From: Kerstersia similis
GTDB taxonomy: Bacteria; Pseudomonadota; Gammaproteobacteria; Burkholderiales; Burkholderiaceae_B
Assembly (NCBI RefSeq): GCF_965139615.1
Contig: NZ_CBCSIQ010000027.1
Span: 1-55,971, forward strand
Direction of reading: 5' to 3'
Length of the DNA stretch: 55,971 nt
Of this stretch, positions 33,324 through 40,758 are shown piece by piece. The notes beneath the pieces are model-generated. The model did not search any database. It worked only from the letters and a program-made list of their open reading frames with translations, and had not been told where the DNA came from. The position numbers and the translations under genes were made by a program. The stretch's first letter is position 1. Every line of letters begins with the position of its first letter.

Positions 33324-34727
33324 TTACTGGTGTCGCAGCAGGCTCTTCCGGCGGCCATACAGCGCATAGACGACCAGGCCGATGGCGCTCCAGATGAAGA
33401 ACCACATCAAGGTTTTCGTGGGCAGGCTGAGGAACAGATACAGGCAGCCGCCCATGGCGCCCAGGCCGACCACCCAGACCAGCGGTGCGCGGAAGCGGCG
33501 CTCGCGGTTGGGTTCGCGCTTGCGCATGACCAGCAGGCTGGCGCCCACGGCAACGAAAGCCATCAGGGTGCCGGCATTGGCCAGCGCGGCGATTTCATCC
33601 AGGCGGGCGACACCGGCCAGGCTGGCGACCAGCACCGTGGTGATCAGGGTAATGGCGACAGGCGTGCCGGTTTTCTGGTTGACCGAAGCCAGCTGCTTGG
33701 GCAGCAGGCCATCACGTGCCATCACGAAGAAGATGCGGCTTTGGCCGTACAGGAAGGCCAGCAGGACGGTCGGCAGCGCAACGACAGCGGCGCCGGCAAT
33801 CACAACAGCCATTTTTTCCTGGCCGATATTGCGCAGAATCAGTGCCAGAGGCTCGGCGCTATTGCCCAGCGCGAGGTAGCTCATGGCGCCCAGCGCGGCC
33901 AGCGAAACGAAGATGTAGATGATGGTGCAGCCCAGCAGCGAGCCGACGATGCCGATGGCCAGATCGCGGTCCGGGTTCTTGGCTTCTTCTGCGGCCGTCG
34001 CCACTGCGTCGAAACCGGCGTAGGCGAAGAACACGATGGCGGCAGCGGCCATGACGCCGCGTTCCACGCCATCCGCACCTACGGATTTGAAGAAACCATA
34101 GGGCATGAAGGGCTGGATGTTGCTGGCTTCGAAGTGCCGCATGGCGATGAAGACGAACAAGGCCAGGGCAGCCAGCTTGATCAACACCAGCACGGCGTTG
34201 AACGTGGCACTTTCTTTGGTGCCGCGGATGAGCAGGCCAGCCACCAGGAAGGTGATGAGCACGGCGGGCAGATTGACGATGCCGCCGGCATCGGGGCCAG
34301 CCACGATCGCCTGGGGCAGATGGATGCCCATGCCGGTCAGGAAACCGACCATATAGCCTGACCAGCCGACGGCGACGGTACTGACGATGAGCGAATATTC
34401 CAGGATCAGGCACCATCCCACCACCCAGGCGACGATTTCGCCCAGGGCAACGTAGGAATAGGTATAGGCGCCGCCAGCGGCAGGCATCATCGTTGCCATT
34501 TCGGCATAGGCCAGCGCCGCGCAGACGCAGACCAGACCGGCCACCATGAACGAGAGCAGAACGGCAGGGCCGGCACGTTCGGCGCCCACGCCGACCAGGG
34601 TAAAGATACCGGTACCCACGATGGCGCCAATACCCAGCGCAATCAGATGCACCCAGGTGAGCGAGCGCACCAGGCGATGCCCGGCAGCGTGCTGCGTCAG
34701 TGTATCGAGCGATTTACGTTTAAACAT
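33324..34727 (-). CDS. APC-family amino acid permease (cationic amino acid transporter-like)
   Basis: 467 residues with about twelve membrane helices. The APC consensus is seen in ALGIGAIVGTGIFTLVG (helix 1), followed by GPAVLLSFMVAGLVCVCAALAYAEMA (helix 2) and GGAYTYSYVALGEIVAWVVGW. The closest look is to the YfnA/CAT subgroup of amino acid/proton symporters. GGAG six bases before the ATG supports the start. It is upstream of dadA-alr on the same strand, so alanine, D-alanine or a related amino acid is a reasonable substrate. Confidence 0.87.
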   Translation of the reverse strand: MFKRKSLDTLTQHAAGHRLVRSLTWVHLIALGIGAIVGTGIFTLVGVGAERAGPAVLLSFMVAGLVCVCAALAYAEMATMMPAAGGAYTYSYVALGEIVAWVVGWCLILEYSLIVSTVAVGWSGYMVGFLTGMGIHLPQAIVAGPDAGGIVNLPAVLITFLVAGLLIRGTKESATFNAVLVLIKLAALALFVFIAMRHFEASNIQPFMPYGFFKSVGADGVERGVMAAAAIVFFAYAGFDAVATAAEEAKNPDRDLAIGIVGSLLGCTIIYIFVSLAALGAMSYLALGNSAEPLALILRNIGQEKMAVVIAGAAVVALPTVLLAFLYGQSRIFFVMARDGLLPKQLASVNQKTGTPVAITLITTVLVASLAGVARLDEIAALANAGTLMAFVAVGASLLVMRKREPNRERRFRAPLVWVVGLGAMGGCLYLFLSLPTKTLMWFFIWSAIGLVVYALYGRRKSLLRHQ

Positions 34728-35187
34728 GCATGTCTCCAGTCTTATTTTTTATGCTTGCGGGCCTGTGTGCCGGCCTGACCATCGACGATAGGGCAGGCGC
34801 AGCGATTGTCATGCGGCGGCGCAGCGTCATGGTTCGATGGCCGCATGCCCATGCGGGGGCGTGGGGTGCCCGTGCCGCAGAGGCCGTCGGTCATCATGAC
34901 TTCATTTGATATATCAAAACGGTTGTGATTTATGTTCCTGTTCTTTGTGGGGCATAGGCCAGGAGAGGGAGGCTGCCCAGGTGTCGGGACATGCCCGGGC
35001 CGATACCATCCTGACGCCTTTCGGGAAAGGAAATGGTTTTCCTCGATGGCGGCAGTGAAAATCGCTGGCTCGCTGCCGTCAAAGCATAGAAAATCCAGTA
35101 AAAACGGAATTGTATGGCTTTGATTGCAGTTTATTTAACTAAAATGATGGTGTGATTGAGTGAATTTGTCTGAGGGCGAAATCGGCC
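34728..35187. other. 460-base divergent regulatory region between the permease and Lrp-type genes
   Basis: It carries the promoters of the permease/dad genes and of the Lrp-type regulator. The part from about 34900 to 35160 is noticeably AT-rich for this genome, as is usual for Lrp-controlled promoters. A TAAAAT at 35140-35145 may be the -10 of the regulator gene. A 63-codon plus-strand frame at 34932-35123 has no coding character and no Shine-Dalgarno sequence. Confidence 0.45.
34905..34918. promoter_or_regulatory. perfect 14-bp AT-rich palindrome, candidate Lrp-type operator
   Basis: TTTGATATATCAAA is fully self-complementary. It sits 178 bases before the permease start and 270 before the Lrp-type gene, in the AT-rich divergent region. 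Lrp/AsnC proteins bind AT-rich dyads, so the adjacent regulator is the obvious candidate. Confidence 0.45.
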
Positions 35188-35667
35188 ATGAGCGATAAAA
35201 GTGAAAAACACTCCCTGGATCGCATGGACAGAAAAATCCTTGCCATCTTGCAGCGCCAGGGACGTATTCCAATGACGGAATTGGCCAGCCAGGTCGGCCT
35301 GTCCACGACCCCTTGTGCCGAACGGGTGCGGCGCATGGAGCGTGCCGGCGTCATCACGGGCTATTACGCGAGCGTGTCGCCCGATGCGCTGGGCAAGCCT
35401 CTGTTGGTGTTCGTCGAGCTGCGCCTGTCATCGAAATCCGAGGAGATATTCGAAAAGGTTCGCAAGGAGCTGCTGTTGGTGCCGGATGTGCTTGCCTGTC
35501 ATCTGGTGGCGGGCAGCTTCGACTATCTGGTCAAGGCACGGCTGGGCGGGATGCGGGAGTACCGGCGGTTGTTGGGCGATATTCTGAAGAAGCTGCCGGT
35601 GGCTGCCGAGTCGCACAGCTATATTGTGATGGAAGAAATCAAGGACACGCTGGTGCTGCCGATCTGA
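35188..35667 (+). CDS. Lrp/AsnC-family transcriptional regulator
   Basis: 159 residues. The N-terminal helix-turn-helix (LDRMDRKILAILQRQGRIPM, TELASQVGLSTTPCAERVRR) is followed by the RAM/Lrp ligand domain (GYYASVSPDALGKPLLVFVE, VPDVLACHLVAGSFDYLVKA, MEEIKDTLVLPI). It probably senses an amino acid and controls the divergent permease-dadA-alr genes, matching DadR-type control of alanine catabolism in other proteobacteria. The ATG at 35188 has GAGGGCGAAATCGGCC before it, a moderate Shine-Dalgarno fit. It is a single gene ahead of an unrelated lipoprotein. Confidence 0.92.
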   Translation: MSDKSEKHSLDRMDRKILAILQRQGRIPMTELASQVGLSTTPCAERVRRMERAGVITGYYASVSPDALGKPLLVFVELRLSSKSEEIFEKVRKELLLVPDVLACHLVAGSFDYLVKARLGGMREYRRLLGDILKKLPVAAESHSYIVMEEIKDTLVLPI

Positions 35668-35792
35668 CACTGCCATGCCACAGGCAGGGGGAGCGGGAGA
35701 TGAGGATCAGGCAACGGGTGCCGCCATCGTCATAGACCTGCCACCTTGGCTCCCTAGACTTGCGCTTTTCGTCCCCCTTGGTGCCTGCTCCC

Positions 35793-38189
35793 ATGAAAAT
35801 TGCGCAACTTTCCCTGACCTTGGCCATGTCAGTCTTGCTGGCGGCCTGTCATTCCTCTGATGATGATGTGAATGATCCGACCGAGTCTCCCGTTGAACAG
35901 CCGGGCAACGGTGGAGAAAACCCGGGCACGGGTCCGGGCAACGGCGGCGAGACGCCTGAACCCAAACCTGAACCTGAGCCCGAACCCGCCGTGCTGCTGC
36001 AAGAGAGCTTCGCCGGTACGGAATTGCCGGCAGGCTGGAAGCAGCACAATGGCGCGAGCGGTGCGGCCTATGTCAAAGACGGGGCCTTGTTCGTGGACGG
36101 CCGCAAGGATAACTACACGGCGACGGCCGTTACCCTGCCTGTGCCTGCCACCCAGAATTTCCGCCTGGACGCCGAATTCACAGTCAGCGCGGCCAACAAT
36201 AATTCACGCTGGGTGTCGTTCATGTATCGGGTATCCGATACGCAGAATCTGGAGCCGTATTTCCAGGCTGCCTTCCGCCAGAATGCCGCGGCGTCGAATG
36301 GCACGGAGCTGGCCTACCGCAGCAACAACGGCTGGAACGTGACCCATACGGCAGCCTTTGGCGAGGCCTTGGATCCGGACAAGACTTACCGCGTCACCAT
36401 CGAAGCCTACAATGGTCGCGTGCGTCAGTATCTGGATGGTGTGCTGCTGCATGATGCGGAAGTTGGCGATGTGCGCTCCGGTTCATTCGGCATCCAGGCA
36501 GCCGGTGCCATGATCCGTGTGAACGAGATCACCATCAAGGAACAACTCAAGGCGCTTCCCAGCATGGGTGATATTTATCCGACGCCGCAAGTGGTCGGCG
36601 GGGTTGCCATGGCACCGACGCTGATCGCGGCCTACGATGCGGCTGGCGCGGAGCTGCGTGGCGCCGGCGGCATGCTTTTTGCACTGGATGCTTCCCTGAA
36701 CCTGGCAAGCGCAGGCGGGCAGAGCGAGGGTACGCTGGCGCAGCGGCTGGATGCCGGTGTGGCGGCCTTGCCCCTGCTGCGCATTGCCGATGCCGCGACC
36801 GTCGAGGCCCTGGCTACCCTGGCTAATGAGCGCAATCTGGTGGATTTGACGCTGGTTGCCGACGATGCCGAACTGCTGGCGCTGGCGCGTCAGCGTATTC
36901 CGATGGCGCGCACGGCCCTGGATCTGAGCCGTTCGGCGCTGCGCAATACGCGCCAGGATCTGCTGGCCGTGGTGCAGCAGACCAACCGTTCCGGCAGCAA
37001 GATCGTCATTCTGCCCGAGCGCATGGTCGAGCGCGACGCCGTGGCCTATCTGCAGCGCATGCTGATCACGCCATGGGCCGATTCCAGGCAGACGACGCCG
37101 CAGGCGGCCGCGCAGATCCTGACGACAGGCATCAACGGCATCATCACGCCTGATGTCGAGGTGTTCGCAAGTTTGCTGGAACGTTTCCCGGCCAATACGC
37201 TGTTGCGCATGCCGCTGGTGATCGGCCATCGTGGCGTGCCTTCGCTGGTAGATGAAAATACCCTGGAAGGTGCGCTCAAATCGGTGGAATTGGGGGCGAA
37301 TGCGGTGGAGTCCGATATCTACCTGACCACGGACAATCGTCTGGTCGTCATCCATGACGACACGCTGGACCGCACGACGACCGGCAAGGGCAGCGTGGAG
37401 AGCTACTCTCTGGCGGAACTGCAGGCGTTCCGTACCAAGCCGCAAGGGCTGGCCATCCCGACGCTCGATGAATATTTCGAAGCGCTGCGCGGCAAGCCGG
37501 TGACGCAGTTCGTGGAAATCAAGACCGGTAACGCGAATATCATCGCGCCGCTCAAGGCCTTGATCGAGAAACACGGTGTGCAGGATCAGGTCATCGTGAT
37601 TTCCTTTCACCAGGATCAGCTGCGCCGCATGCGTGACATCATGCCGGAGATGTCCGCGGGCTTTCTGACCAGCACGCCCGCCGGCACGACGCCCGCCGTG
37701 CTGCGTACCATCCTGGCAGGCACCCAGGCCATGTCATCCACCTTCAATCCGAGCTATGGCAATCTGAGCAAGGAAATCATGGAGGCGGCCAAGCATCGCG
37801 GCACGACGTTCTGGCCCTGGACTTTCCGTGACCAGGCCATTGCAGAAACCTATTACCAGTACGGCACCAACGGCCTGACGACGGACTATGCGCAATGGTT
37901 CAGCGGCTATGCCGTCAAGGTGGCGCCGGTTTCCGCGACCATCACGCTGCCCAGGAATATCGCCAGTTCCGTTCCTGTCACGCTGACGCATCAGGACGGC
38001 AAGACTTCCACGGCGCAGAGTTCAGCCATGGTGGTCGTGGATAGCACGGCCGGCTACAGTGCTCAGGACGGTCAGCTGGTCTTCAGCAGCGCGGGCCAGG
38101 CCACGGTGCTGCTGGGCCATACCCAGTCGTTGACGGGGGGGCGCCAGTACACCATTTTCTCGGAGCCGGTGACGGTAACGGTGCAGTAA
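35793..38189 (+). CDS. large GDPD-family lipoprotein with LamG-like and Ig-like domains
   Basis: 798 residues from ATG 35793. A lipoprotein signal (MKIAQLSLTLAMSVLLAAC, lipobox LAAC) is followed by an acidic and Pro/Glu/Gly linker (about 20-65). About 65-250 resembles a beta-sandwich concanavalin/LamG-type domain (SRWVSFMYRVSDTQNLEPYF, YNGRVRQYLDGVLLHDAEVG). About 260-470 looks like a degenerate glycerophosphodiesterase barrel without catalytic residues. About 474-715 is an intact GDPD barrel (HRG, DENTLEGALKSVELGANAVESDI, VIHDDTLDRTT, GLTTDYAQWF). The end is an Ig-like domain (TITLPRNIASSVPVTLT). It probably hydrolyses glycerophosphodiesters outside the cytoplasmic membrane, releasing glycerol-3-phosphate. 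The start lacks a clear Shine-Dalgarno sequence. Confidence 0.85.
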   Translation: MKIAQLSLTLAMSVLLAACHSSDDDVNDPTESPVEQPGNGGENPGTGPGNGGETPEPKPEPEPEPAVLLQESFAGTELPAGWKQHNGASGAAYVKDGALFVDGRKDNYTATAVTLPVPATQNFRLDAEFTVSAANNNSRWVSFMYRVSDTQNLEPYFQAAFRQNAAASNGTELAYRSNNGWNVTHTAAFGEALDPDKTYRVTIEAYNGRVRQYLDGVLLHDAEVGDVRSGSFGIQAAGAMIRVNEITIKEQLKALPSMGDIYPTPQVVGGVAMAPTLIAAYDAAGAELRGAGGMLFALDASLNLASAGGQSEGTLAQRLDAGVAALPLLRIADAATVEALATLANERNLVDLTLVADDAELLALARQRIPMARTALDLSRSALRNTRQDLLAVVQQTNRSGSKIVILPERMVERDAVAYLQRMLITPWADSRQTTPQAAAQILTTGINGIITPDVEVFASLLERFPANTLLRMPLVIGHRGVPSLVDENTLEGALKSVELGANAVESDIYLTTDNRLVVIHDDTLDRTTTGKGSVESYSLAELQAFRTKPQGLAIPTLDEYFEALRGKPVTQFVEIKTGNANIIAPLKALIEKHGVQDQVIVISFHQDQLRRMRDIMPEMSAGFLTSTPAGTTPAVLRTILAGTQAMSSTFNPSYGNLSKEIMEAAKHRGTTFWPWTFRDQAIAETYYQYGTNGLTTDYAQWFSGYAVKVAPVSATITLPRNIASSVPVTLTHQDGKTSTAQSSAMVVVDSTAGYSAQDGQLVFSSAGQATVLLGHTQSLTGGRQYTIFSEPVTVTVQ

Positions 38190-38207
38190 AGCAGCTGGCA
38201 AGCCCAC

Positions 38208-38246
38208 AAAAAAGCGGTGCGGGAATCATTCCCGCACCGCTTTTTT
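38208..38246. terminator. bidirectional intrinsic terminator
   Basis: An 18-bp perfect stem (38208-38225 with 38229-38246, loop TCA), with six A at one foot and six T at the other. It works for both the GDPD gene on the plus strand and yajQ on the minus strand. Confidence 0.93.
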
Positions 38247-38265
38247 CCAATTGGAACCGCAGGTT

Positions 38266-38748
38266 TCAGTCGCGGAAGTTATTGAATTGCAGCGGCAGCT
38301 CGACATCCGTACCGCGCAGCAGCGCGATGGCAGATTGCAGGTCATCGCGCTTTTTGCCGGTCACGCGCAGTTTGTCGCCCGCGATCTGGGTTTCCACCTT
38401 GAGCTTGGCGCCTTTGATGGCTGCGATCAATTTCTTGGAAACGGCCTGTTCGATGCCTTGCTTGACCGTGATTTTCTGGCGTGCGCCGCCGAGGTTTTCC
38501 AATGGATCCGACACTTCCAGGCAACGCGTATCTATGTTGCGCGCGCTCATGCGAGCACGCAGGATATCGCGCATCTGGCCGAGCTGGAAGGCGCTCGGGG
38601 CCGAGAGATTGACCACGAATTCTTCCAGCTCGAAAGCGGCTGCCACGCCCTTGAAGTCGAAGCGCGTGGCGAGTTCGCGATTGGCCTGATCGACCGCGTT
38701 GCGGAGTTCGTGCTTATCGACTTCCGACACGACGTCAAAACTGGGCAT
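38266..38748 (-). CDS. yajQ: YajQ-family nucleotide-binding protein
   Basis: 160 residues, the full family length. MPSFDVVSEVDKHELRNAVDQANREL is the conserved N terminus, with the repeated ferredoxin-like fold in KQGIEQAVSKKLIAAIKGAKLKVETQIAGDKLRVTGKKRDDLQ. YajQ proteins bind RNA and, in Xanthomonas, cyclic di-GMP, acting with a LysR-type regulator. It is last in the glnS-min operon: 2 bases after the minE stop and followed by the strong bidirectional terminator. The functional link with cell division is not known. Confidence 0.93.
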   Translation of the reverse strand: MPSFDVVSEVDKHELRNAVDQANRELATRFDFKGVAAAFELEEFVVNLSAPSAFQLGQMRDILRARMSARNIDTRCLEVSDPLENLGGARQKITVKQGIEQAVSKKLIAAIKGAKLKVETQIAGDKLRVTGKKRDDLQSAIALLRGTDVELPLQFNNFRD

Positions 38749-38750
38749 GC

Positions 38751-39026
38751 TTATTCCTTCTGGTCCGCGGAAGGGGCGTTCTGCGGCATTTCAATCTTCA
38801 CTTCCAGGATTTCGAAACTGTCCTGACGCTCGACATTGACCTTGATATCTTCAGGGTTGATGTTCACGTACTTGGAAATGACAGCCAGCAGCTCCTGTTG
38901 GAGCTGCGGCAGGTAATCGGGCGAATCGCGACCGGAGCGTTCGTGCGCCAGAATGATTTGCAGGCGCTCCTTGGCCACGCTGGCCGTGGGCTTTTTCTGG
39001 CCCAGCAGGAAGGAGAGGAAGGACAT
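38751..39026 (-). CDS. minE: MinE, topological specificity factor for cell division
   Basis: 91 residues. MSFLSFLLGQKKPTASVAKERLQIILAHERS contains the amphipathic membrane-targeting start and the MinD-binding anti-MinCD helix (AKERLQIILAHERS). The rest is the beta-rich dimerisation domain (VNINPEDIKVNVERQDSFEILEVKIE). MinE stimulates MinD ATPase and drives pole-to-pole oscillation that keeps MinC away from mid-cell. It starts 3 bases after minD and is followed by yajQ after 2 bases. Confidence 0.96.
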   Translation of the reverse strand: MSFLSFLLGQKKPTASVAKERLQIILAHERSGRDSPDYLPQLQQELLAVISKYVNINPEDIKVNVERQDSFEILEVKIEMPQNAPSADQKE

Positions 39027-39029
39027 GGG

Positions 39030-39845
39030 TTACTTCCCTCCGAACAGGCGCTTGAGCAGGCCGGGTTTCTCGTAGTCCGTGAAGCGCAGCGGCTTGTCTT
39101 CGCCCAGGTAGCGTGCAATGACGTCCTTGTAGGCCTCGGAGACGTCTTCGCCTTCGAGGTGAATGCTGGCGATCCCCTGGTTGGAGGCTTGCAGCACCGC
39201 TTCGGATTCGGGGATGACGCCGATCAGGCGGATGCGCAGGATGTCTTCGATGTCCTGCAGCGACAGCATTTCGCCTTCGGCAACGCGTTTGGGGTTATAG
39301 CGCGTCAGCAGCAGGAATTCGCGTACCGGTTCGGCGCCGTCGATGGCGCGCTTGGACTTGGCCGACAGAATGCCAAGAATGCGGTCCGAGTCACGCACCG
39401 AGGAGACTTCGGGGTTGGTGACAACCAGTGCATCGTCGGCATAGTAGGCGGCCATGAGCGCGCCGGTTTCGATCCCAGCGGGAGAATCGCAGACGATGTA
39501 CTCGAAACCCATTTCCTTCAGCTCGTCCAGAACCTTGCCGACGCCTTCCAGTGTGAGCGCGTCTTTATCGCGGGTTTGCGAAGCGGGCAGGATGTAGAGG
39601 TTGTCGGTCTGCTTGTCCTTGATCAGCGCTTGCTTGAGCGAGGCATCGCCCTGGATGACGTTGACGAAGTCATAGACGACACGGCGCTCGCAGCCCAGGA
39701 TGAGATCCAGGTTGCGCAGGCCGACGTCAAAGTCGATGACAACCGTCTTGTGGCCGCGCAGGGCCAGGCCTGAAGAAAAGCTGGCGCTGGTGGTGGTCTT
39801 GCCTACCCCGCCCTTGCCGGATGTCACCACAACGATGCGAGTCAT
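39030..39845 (-). CDS. minD: MinD, septum-site-determining ATPase
   Basis: 271 residues. The deviant Walker A KGGVGKTT (residues 11-18) defines the ParA/MinD class, with DFDVGLRNLDL and the Walker B region YIVCDSPAGIETGA. The C-terminal amphipathic membrane-targeting sequence is YEKPGLLKRLFGGK. MinD recruits MinC to the membrane and is displaced by MinE. The gene is separated from minC by 106 bases that contain an intrinsic terminator, so minDE may have a promoter of its own. Confidence 0.97.
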   Translation of the reverse strand: MTRIVVVTSGKGGVGKTTTSASFSSGLALRGHKTVVIDFDVGLRNLDLILGCERRVVYDFVNVIQGDASLKQALIKDKQTDNLYILPASQTRDKDALTLEGVGKVLDELKEMGFEYIVCDSPAGIETGALMAAYYADDALVVTNPEVSSVRDSDRILGILSAKSKRAIDGAEPVREFLLLTRYNPKRVAEGEMLSLQDIEDILRIRLIGVIPESEAVLQASNQGIASIHLEGEDVSEAYKDVIARYLGEDKPLRFTDYEKPGLLKRLFGGK

Positions 39846-39906
39846 GAATCAGGAACCTTCTGAGGAATGAATGGAAGTACAAGCCTGTATCGTAAAGCAA
39901 AAGTAA

Positions 39907-39938
39907 CAAAAACCACCGCTTTCAGGCGTAAAGCGGTG
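39907..39938 (-). terminator. intrinsic terminator between minC and minD
   Basis: Read on the minus strand: CACCGCTTT, loop ACGCCTG, AAAGCGGTG, then GTTTTTG. The 9-bp stem is perfect and a five-T run follows. An outer AGTAAC/GTTACT pairing could extend or compete with it. It lies 62-94 bases before the minD start, inside the operon, so it is either a partial terminator or an attenuator. Confidence 0.7.
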
Positions 39939-39951
39939 TTACTGCAGCGAA

Positions 39952-40758
39952 TTAGATGGGCGTAATCGTCAGGGTTTCATCATCCAGGCTGACGCTGGCG
40001 GGTTTGTTGTGGACATCGCTGGGCAGTTTTTCTTCGACCACGCGGTAAATGCCGGCAATGGCGATCAGTTCCGGATCCAGCTGCGTCGCAAAGATACGGG
40101 CGCTGGTATCGCCACGGGCGCCGGCCATGGCCTTGCCGCGCAGCGGGCCATACACATGGATATTGCCGTCGGCGATGATTTCCGCGCCGCTGCTGACCAT
40201 TCCGATGATGACGAGGTCGGAGTGGCGGGCATAGACGCGCTGGCCGGAGCGCAGCGGCCGGCGCAGCACCATGGCGGGCAGGCGCGAGGCTTGCAGTGCC
40301 GTGGTGCCGGTTGCCGCTGCCGCCGCTGGCGTATCGCCGGTGTCGGCCGGCGCCGCCAGGCTGGCGACGACTTCTCCTTGCTGATGCGGGACGGGCGCGG
40401 CGGCGGCGTCGGCCGCTTCGCTGCTGGCGGGCCGGGCCGCCGGCAGCGGCGACAGATCCACCGGCACCAGGCCGGCGGCGCGGGCGGCGTCGTGCTGGGC
40501 GGCTTCGGCAATGAAACCGATGGGGGGCAAGCGATGTTCGCGCAGCGACTTGACCAGGCCGGGCCAGTCCAACGGGGTATCCAGGCCGCTGGCGTCGATC
40601 ACGACCGGCTCGTTTTCGAAGAGCGCGCCGACATCAGCCATCCGCTTTTCCAGATCGGCCTGCAGCGTTTCCAGCTTGGCATCGCGCAAGACCAGGCGGA
40701 CGGCATACAGCGTCGCGCTTTTGAAATCCAGCGCGGAATCAGGTTGCTTGGCGCTCAT
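39952..40758 (-). CDS. minC: MinC, septum formation inhibitor
   Basis: 268 residues from ATG 40758, whose ATG overlaps the glnS stop (ATGA). The N-terminal domain (FKSATLYAVRLVLRDAKLE ... DWPGLVKSLREHRLPPIGF) inhibits FtsZ polymers. The C-terminal beta-helix (LRSGQRVYARHSDLVIIGMVSSGAEIIADGNIHVYGPLRGKA, split here by motifs) binds MinD and dimerises. The two are joined by a long Ala/Pro-rich linker (about 105-165). A GTG four codons upstream is possible, but the overlap with glnS argues for 40758. It acts with MinD and MinE to block polar septation. Confidence 0.95.
   Translation of the reverse strand: MSAKQPDSALDFKSATLYAVRLVLRDAKLETLQADLEKRMADVGALFENEPVVIDASGLDTPLDWPGLVKSLREHRLPPIGFIAEAAQHDAARAAGLVPVDLSPLPAARPASSEAADAAAAPVPHQQGEVVASLAAPADTGDTPAAAAATGTTALQASRLPAMVLRRPLRSGQRVYARHSDLVIIGMVSSGAEIIADGNIHVYGPLRGKAMAGARGDTSARIFATQLDPELIAIAGIYRVVEEKLPSDVHNKPASVSLDDETLTITPI

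Noticed and set aside
34932..35123. 63-codon plus-strand frame in the Lrp/permease divergent region
   Set aside because: No Shine-Dalgarno sequence, unlikely composition, and it overlaps the expected promoters.
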